From NCBI RefSeq assembly GCF_024580735.1, contig NZ_JANIJX010000013.1, positions 43,239 to 107,238 on the forward strand: a stretch of 64,000 nt of DNA, read 5' to 3'. Positions 63,899 through 64,000 of this stretch are shown in pieces. Numbering within the stretch: position 1 is the stretch's first letter; each line of letters opens with the position of its first letter. This DNA is from Brevibacterium moorei. GTDB taxonomy: Bacteria; Actinomycetota; Actinomycetes; Actinomycetales; Brevibacteriaceae. The position numbers and the translations under genes are program-made. The notes beneath the pieces were generated by a model. That model saw only the letters and a program-made list of their open reading frames with translations. It made no database searches and was not told the origin of the DNA.

Positions 63899-64000
63899 GC
63901 AATGGCGGGCTGAGCGGCTGAGCGCTGCCTGGTTGAGTGCTGGCGGCCGGCCGATGGACTGGTCCGTCGTGGTTCCGGTTCGGGATCGTTGCCTCAAAGC

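Overview
The window is chromosomal DNA from a high-GC Gram-positive bacterium (Actinomycetota). The evidence is strongly GC-biased codon use, the gene order rplO/secY/adk/map/infA/rpmJ/rpsM/rpsK/rpoA/rplQ, many GTG/TTG starts, three sortase (LPXTG) surface proteins and fused-ATPase ECF transport genes. The genus cannot be fixed from the sequence alone.

Layout. 1-7.2 kb: end of the spc ribosomal operon, secY-adk-map, then infA-rpmJ-rpsM-rpsK-rpoA-rplQ (no rpsD between rpsK and rpoA). 7.4-12 kb: one-carbon metabolism (purU; divergent glyA-folD) and an FAD amine/amino-acid oxidase. 12.1-34.4 kb: a contiguous heme/iron acquisition island. It holds a heme oxygenase gene with an in-frame amber stop, a hemin ABC importer (hmuTUV), an enterochelin-esterase-like hydrolase, an inserted GNAT gene and an exonuclease III gene, and then a second FecB/FecCD-type ABC importer. 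Two membrane-anchored secreted proteins sit between the binding protein and the permeases of that importer. Three LPXTG wall-anchored proteins follow. The five secreted proteins share related Ig-like modules, and one also carries two tandem beta-propellers. No HtaA-type heme-binding (CR) domain or NEAT domain was recognised, so this looks like a different surface relay feeding two importers. ACCTTA half-sites resembling DtxR/IdeR boxes lie in front of several of these units.

34.4-42.1 kb (minus strand): a FetB-like permease without its ATPase; an ECF transporter (S, T and a fused double ATPase with one canonical and one degenerate site) in an operon with a nucleoside hydrolase; cstA with its small partner ybdD. 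42.3-47.1 kb: trpS, an App1-like phosphatase-domain protein and two D-Ala-D-Ala carboxypeptidases. 47.3-50.7 kb: sdhCDAB. 51.1-55.3 kb: a mannose-1-phosphate guanylyltransferase, an M20 amidohydrolase, adenosine deaminase and a membrane protein. 55.4-63.9 kb: a lipoprotein, a MarR regulator with a clear operator over its own start, sucCD, an RsmC/RlmG-like methyltransferase, a glutathionyl-hydroquinone-reductase-like enzyme and an S9 peptidase.

Unusually long, nearly perfect inverted repeats (13-29 bp arms) close several transcription units, mostly between convergent genes. I saw no tRNA, rRNA, CRISPR array or insertion sequence.
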